Below, piece after piece: positions 45,206 through 48,567 of a stretch of DNA of 48,567 nt (within the stretch, counting starts at the first letter, position 1; each line of letters starts with the position of its first letter). The position numbers were made by a program, and so were the translations under genes. The notes beneath the pieces are model-generated. The model made no database searches and was not told the DNA's origin. It was given only the letters and a program-made list of their open reading frames with translations. Source of the DNA: Pseudomonadota bacterium (lineage in GTDB: Bacteria; Pseudomonadota; Gammaproteobacteria; Acidiferrobacterales; UBA6901); NCBI GenBank assembly GCA_021785795.1, contig JAJYEK010000016.1, positions 1-48,567 of the forward strand, written 5' to 3'.

Positions 45206-46030
45206 ATGCTTTATGCCCCAGACATCAATCCCATCGCATTCGGATTCCCGCCCTTCAAGATTTTGGGCCACAGTATCCACATAGAGGTCCACTGGTACGG
45301 CCTGATGTATGTTTTCGGGTTCCTGGGACTGTGGTACTTCGCCAACCGCCGTGCACGCCGTCCGGGATCGGGCTGGACGCCAGATCAGGTGGCTGATGCG
45401 ATTTTTTACGGCGCCCTGGGTGTGATCCTCGGTGGGCGCATCGGCTACGTGCTGTTCTATAACCTCGACTACTATATGGCGCACCCGCCCGCGGTATTCG
45501 AAGTATGGGACGGGGGCATGTCGTTTCATGGTGGCTTGCTCGGTGTAATCGTGGCCCTTTGGTTTTTCGGGCGCAAGCACGGAAAGGCGCTCCTGGAGGT
45601 CACGGATTTTATTGCGCCCTGGGTGCCCCTGGGTCTCGGCGCCGGCCGTATCGGCAACTTCATCAACCAGGAACTATGGGGCAAAGTAACCACCCTGCCG
45701 TGGGGAATGGTGTTCCGTGGCGCCGGCCCGCTGCCACGCCAGCCCTCCCAGCTGTACGAGGCCGCGCTGGAAGGTGTAGCGCTACTGATCATTCTGGTGA
45801 CATTTTCGCGCAAGCCGCGGCCAATTGGTTCGGTTTCAGCGCTGTTCCTGATTTTCTACGGCATCTTCCGGTTTCTGGCAGAGTTTGTGCGCGTGCCGGA
45901 TCCCCAGCTCGGCTATCTCGCCTTCGGCTGGCTGACCATGGGGCAGCTGCTGAGCGCTCCCATGATCATCATCGGGATCGGCCTATTGATCTGGAGTTAT
46001 CGGCGGCACGCCCATGCCGGCAATACCTGA
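45206..46030 (+). CDS. lgt: Phosphatidylglycerol-prolipoprotein diacylglyceryl transferase
   Basis: 274 aa integral membrane enzyme with about seven helices, attaching diacylglycerol to the lipobox cysteine of prolipoproteins. The core motif [24 protein letters not shown] and the [10 protein letters not shown] loop are clear, as are [13 protein letters not shown] and [16 protein letters not shown] [16 protein letters not shown] lies nine bases before the ATG. It would act on lipoproteins such as the island-encoded one at 25867. It converges on the TauE-type gene. Confidence 0.96.
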   Translation: MLYAPDINPIAFGFPPFKILGHSIHIEVHWYGLMYVFGFLGLWYFANRRARRPGSGWTPDQVADAIFYGALGVILGGRIGYVLFYNLDYYMAHPPAVFEVWDGGMSFHGGLLGVIVALWFFGRKHGKALLEVTDFIAPWVPLGLGAGRIGNFINQELWGKVTTLPWGMVFRGAGPLPRQPSQLYEAALEGVALLIILVTFSRKPRPIGSVSALFLIFYGIFRFLAEFVRVPDPQLGYLAFGWLTMGQLLSAPMIIIGIGLLIWSYRRHAHAGNT

Positions 46031-46068
46031 GCGGTTTCCGAGCGCGCCTGACTGCGGAGCCGCCGGAG

Positions 46069-46860
46069 TCAACCCGCGAGCAACTTGATGCTCATGAATA
46101 CCAGGAAACCCGCGAAGATCCGCTTCAGCAGCTTCACCGGCAACCGATGGGCGAGACGTGCGCCCAGCTGTGCGAAAGTCACGCTCGCGGCAGCGATGAC
46201 CAGAACCGCCGGCCAGTATACCGACCCGGTGGACCAGGCCGGCAGGCCGCTGTCGTGCCAGCCGCTAGCTACAAACCCGAGAGTGCCCGATACGGCGATC
46301 GGAAAGCCGCAGGCGGCAGAAGTCGCAACCGCCTGACGGACACCGACATTGCACCACAGGAGGAACGGAACGGTCAGGCTGCCACCGCCGATGCCGGTAA
46401 TGCCCGAGACGGCCCCTATGAACGACCCTGCGCCGATCATTCCCAGGCGATGTGGGAGTTGCCGGTGCGGCGCGGGCGGCCGATTCAGGATCAGCTGCAC
46501 CGCCGCGATGGACGCGAACAGCCCGAAGACTGCATGCAATACCCGGCCGTGCAGCATGCCGGCTACCATCGATCCTGCCAGCGCTCCAAGAATAATGCCG
46601 GGCGCAAGGAGCCGGAACACCGGCCATTGCACCGCACCGCGCCGGTGATGGGCCAGCAGTGATGACAGCGAGGTTGGCACAATCGTCGCCAGGGAGGTGC
46701 CGATTGCCATGTGGGCCGCCAGGTCCGGCGCGAATCCCTGATTGTGGAATACGAACAGCAGTGCCGGAACAATGATGAACCCGCCGCCGATTCCGAGCAG
46801 GCCGGCAATCGTGCCTGCGGCGGTTCCGACCAGGACGTAGATGACTGCAATCTCGAGCAT
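46069..46860 (-). CDS. TauE/SafE-family membrane permease
   Basis: 263 aa, about eight hydrophobic segments in two related halves, each starting with a glycine-rich motif: GTAAGTIAGLLGIGGGFIIVPALLF near 12-36 and GAGSFIGAVSGITGIGGGSLTVPFLLW near 145-170. This is the TauE/SafE (DUF81) pattern; members export sulfite, sulfoacetate or other organosulfur anions, and substrate cannot be inferred here. The ATG at 46860 lacks a clear Shine-Dalgarno. Confidence 0.93.
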   Translation of the reverse strand: MLEIAVIYVLVGTAAGTIAGLLGIGGGFIIVPALLFVFHNQGFAPDLAAHMAIGTSLATIVPTSLSSLLAHHRRGAVQWPVFRLLAPGIILGALAGSMVAGMLHGRVLHAVFGLFASIAAVQLILNRPPAPHRQLPHRLGMIGAGSFIGAVSGITGIGGGSLTVPFLLWCNVGVRQAVATSAACGFPIAVSGTLGFVASGWHDSGLPAWSTGSVYWPAVLVIAAASVTFAQLGARLAHRLPVKLLKRIFAGFLVFMSIKLLAG

Positions 46861-47653
46861 CAGTTAGAAGTATCCGGCCGCGCAGCGCGCCATGAGTTTG
46901 TTCGAATTTGGCCCGCTAGAGCCGGTTAACCTGGGCCGAGGTCATGCGGCAATTCCCCGTCTTTCGCCCATTCTATCCGTGAGGTTTCAGGCTGCCAAAC
47001 CGGCAAGCCCGGCGGGGGCATCGCGGTTGCCTGGGCGAAGGCGGCGCCTGCTTGCCCGTGTGGCGTCCGAAGCGCCCCTGCCAGAACCGTGTCTTGCTGG
47101 CGAATTCCCGCCGCTGTCCTTCGATGGCGCCCGAAGGCACCGTCACGGCCGCCGGCGTCCCCGGTTGCCTCCTTGCGCGTCGGGGTACGCTCCGGTGCTG
47201 GATCCGGATTGCATGGCTGTGTCCCGCATGAAAAGTCGGCCCCGGTCTTGGCGTTGCCCGGGTACCAGGACGGGCCCTTCGTCACCGAATTGCCTGGGCA
47301 TGGCTCGTTCTATCCTCAGCGGCGTCAGAATGCCGCCCTTGGCTTCCTTCCACCGGGTCATCCGCCGCGCAGAAACGCGCGATCGGCAATGCCGCCAATT
47401 TCACAAAGTCAGCTCCGCAAGACGCAAAAAGGCGATGCGGTCAGTTTGCCGCTGCGGCCACCAGTGGCTGGAGTCACAGCGCACTCCGATTGCTCAGCCT
47501 CGGCAGGCACGGTCTCACTGGCGGTACGGCCACCGGTTGATTTAACATGGATGCCGTCGGCGGGTGGCAGGTTTCGGTGCTGCTCAGACCGTGCTCTTCG
47601 GTGAGCGCGGCACCCGGCGCGCCGGAACGGGCTAGGCACTATAATCATCAGGC
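46861..47653. other. 793-base stretch with no recognisable gene
   Basis: Several GC-rich frames are open on both strands (for example 46892-47545 rightward and 46926-47285 leftward), but all give Arg/Pro/Gly-rich products without family features and overlap each other. No tRNA cloverleaf, RNase P or other RNA signature was seen. It may be a degraded gene or ncRNA locus. Confidence 0.5.
47640..47645 (+). promoter_or_regulatory. Consensus TATAAT box close to the slt start
   Basis: A perfect TATAAT ends eight bases before the slt ATG at 47654. If used, transcription would start at or very near the ATG, giving a leaderless message. No matching -35 box is seen 16-18 bases upstream, so activity is uncertain. 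Confidence 0.35.
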
Positions 47654-48567
47654 ATGAAGCCGCGATTCACACTGTGTCTTGTTGTCCTTGCAGCGGTCCT
47701 GCAGGGCGCGGTCGGAACGGCGTGCGCCGCAGGCCGGAAGATCGATCTGTACCGCCAGGAATACCTGAATGCCCTTGCTGCGCTCAGATCCGGCGACGTA
47801 AGGCAATTCCATGAGCTCGCAGGCAATCTGAAGGGCTATGTCCTGCATGGCTACCTTCAGTACTATTATCTGAAACGGCGGATTCCCTCTACGTCCGTTG
47901 CGACGCTACGCACATTCATCGAACAGAATCAGGATGCTCCGATTGGCAACATGCTCCGCCAGCAGTGGTTGCACTATCTGGCGAAACGGGGTGACTGGAA
48001 GATCTTCTTGCAGGAGTACCAGAACGTCGATCCGGAGTCGGCGCTCGACTGCGACCGGCTCAATTACCTGCTGCGTGCCGCCAAACAGCGTACGCCACTG
48101 ATGACGGAAATCAGCCGCTTATGGATGACCGGGGATAACCTTCCGGATGCATGTAACCCCGTGCTGGTCGCGTGGCGCAGGGCAGGATACATGACTCCCA
48201 GCGTAGTGTGGCAGCGCATTCATCTTGCCATGCAGCAGCAGAATCTTACTCTCGCCGCGGAGTTAAAGTGGGATCTGCCCGTCAAGGACCGGATCTGGGT
48301 GGATCGCTGGATGGCCATGTACCGCGATCCGCAGCGTGTGTTGAAAGACATCCGCTATCCGGTCGTGACGCCGTTGGCGCGCGAGATCGTCCGGCAGGGG
48401 GTCGTCCGGATCGCTTATGACAACCCGGCTGCGGCGATGAAGACCTGGAATGCCATAAGGCATAAGTACCAGTTTTTCGGCGAAGACAACAACTATGTCC
48501 TGCGCCAGGTCGGCATCCTGGCGGCGCAGGATCATCTGCCGCAGGCATTGAGTTGGTTATCCATGGC
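47654..48567 (+). CDS. slt: Soluble lytic murein transglycosylase, N-terminal part (cut by window edge)
   Basis: 304 codons are in view from the ATG at 47654. A signal peptide (PRFTLCLVVLAAVLQGAVG, cut after ACAA near 26) leads into a helical repeat region: LYRQEYLNALAALRSGD, LKGYVLHGYLQYYYLKRRI, LRTFIEQNQDAPIGNMLRQQWLHYLAKRGDW, CDRLNYLLRAAKQR. This is the U-shaped superhelical domain of Slt70-type periplasmic enzymes that cleave peptidoglycan to 1,6-anhydro-muropeptides. The catalytic GEWL-like domain with its glutamate would be downstream, outside the window, so activity cannot be checked here. Confidence 0.88.
   Translation, partial: MKPRFTLCLVVLAAVLQGAVGTACAAGRKIDLYRQEYLNALAALRSGDVRQFHELAGNLKGYVLHGYLQYYYLKRRIPSTSVATLRTFIEQNQDAPIGNMLRQQWLHYLAKRGDWKIFLQEYQNVDPESALDCDRLNYLLRAAKQRTPLMTEISRLWMTGDNLPDACNPVLVAWRRAGYMTPSVVWQRIHLAMQQQNLTLAAELKWDLPVKDRIWVDRWMAMYRDPQRVLKDIRYPVVTPLAREIVRQGVVRIAYDNPAAAMKTWNAIRHKYQFFGEDNNYVLRQVGILAAQDHLPQALSWLSM

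Noticed and set aside
46892..47545. 217-codon plus-strand frame in the gap before slt
   Set aside because: Arg/Ser/Pro-rich, no motif, overlaps equally open frames on both strands; no ribosome site.

Overview
The window looks like a GC-rich (about 60% by eye) chromosome segment of a non-enteric gammaproteobacterium. The evidence is gene order and content: yicC-gmk-rpoZ-spoT-ridA-recG, ubiC-ubiA-ubiD, oligopeptidase A, an SrkA-type kinase, Slt transglycosylase and a split (two-subunit) glycine decarboxylase. The split P-protein, together with HemJ and the absence of enteric signatures, fits lineages such as Acidiferrobacterales or Chromatiales-like sulfur oxidisers. That placement is inference.

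Layout of the host part. 1-1107: end of a TolC-like outer-membrane efflux gene and hemJ, both leftward. 1359-6047: a leftward block of Ser/Thr kinase, PP2C phosphatase, rph, rdgB and hemW. 6201-13517: rightward yicC, gmk, rpoZ, spoT (the only ppGpp synthetase/hydrolase in view), ridA and recG. 13642-17270: ubiquinone genes ubiC, ubiA and ubiD with a glutathione-transferase-like gene between ubiA and ubiD. 17488-23926: an alpha/beta hydrolase, aroE, a gamma-carbonic-anhydrase-like protein, srkA, prlC and a secreted DUF4124-glutaredoxin protein.

24306-32415 is an integrated element. It has a P4-type tyrosine integrase, a lipoprotein, an AlpA-like regulator and a tightly overlapping operon with a DUF3631-type ATPase and several small unknown proteins. 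At the far end is a clearly AT-richer three-gene cargo operon: a TIGR04255-like protein plus two unrecognised partners. Both ends carry the same paired motif, GGGGGTAT-4 nt-GGGGGTAT. No capsid, terminase or conjugation genes are visible, so it resembles a satellite-like or mobilisable island. The integrase appears to lack its first catalytic arginine. The three-gene cargo is the best candidate here for an undescribed, possibly defensive, system.

After the island come xthA and a leftward PhnD-like periplasmic protein. Then comes a complete glycine-control region: promoter, tandem glycine riboswitch and intrinsic terminator. About 390 bases later begins a glycine cleavage operon, gcvT-gcvH-gcvPA-tpx-gcvPB, with the thiol peroxidase gene lying between the two P-protein subunit genes. 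The window ends with a PfkB-family sugar/nucleoside kinase, a rhodanese overlapping a YyaL-type thioredoxin-domain protein, an RlmI-like rRNA methyltransferase, lgt, a TauE/SafE permease, an unexplained stretch of about 790 bases, and the start of a soluble lytic transglycosylase. No tRNA, rRNA or CRISPR array was found.
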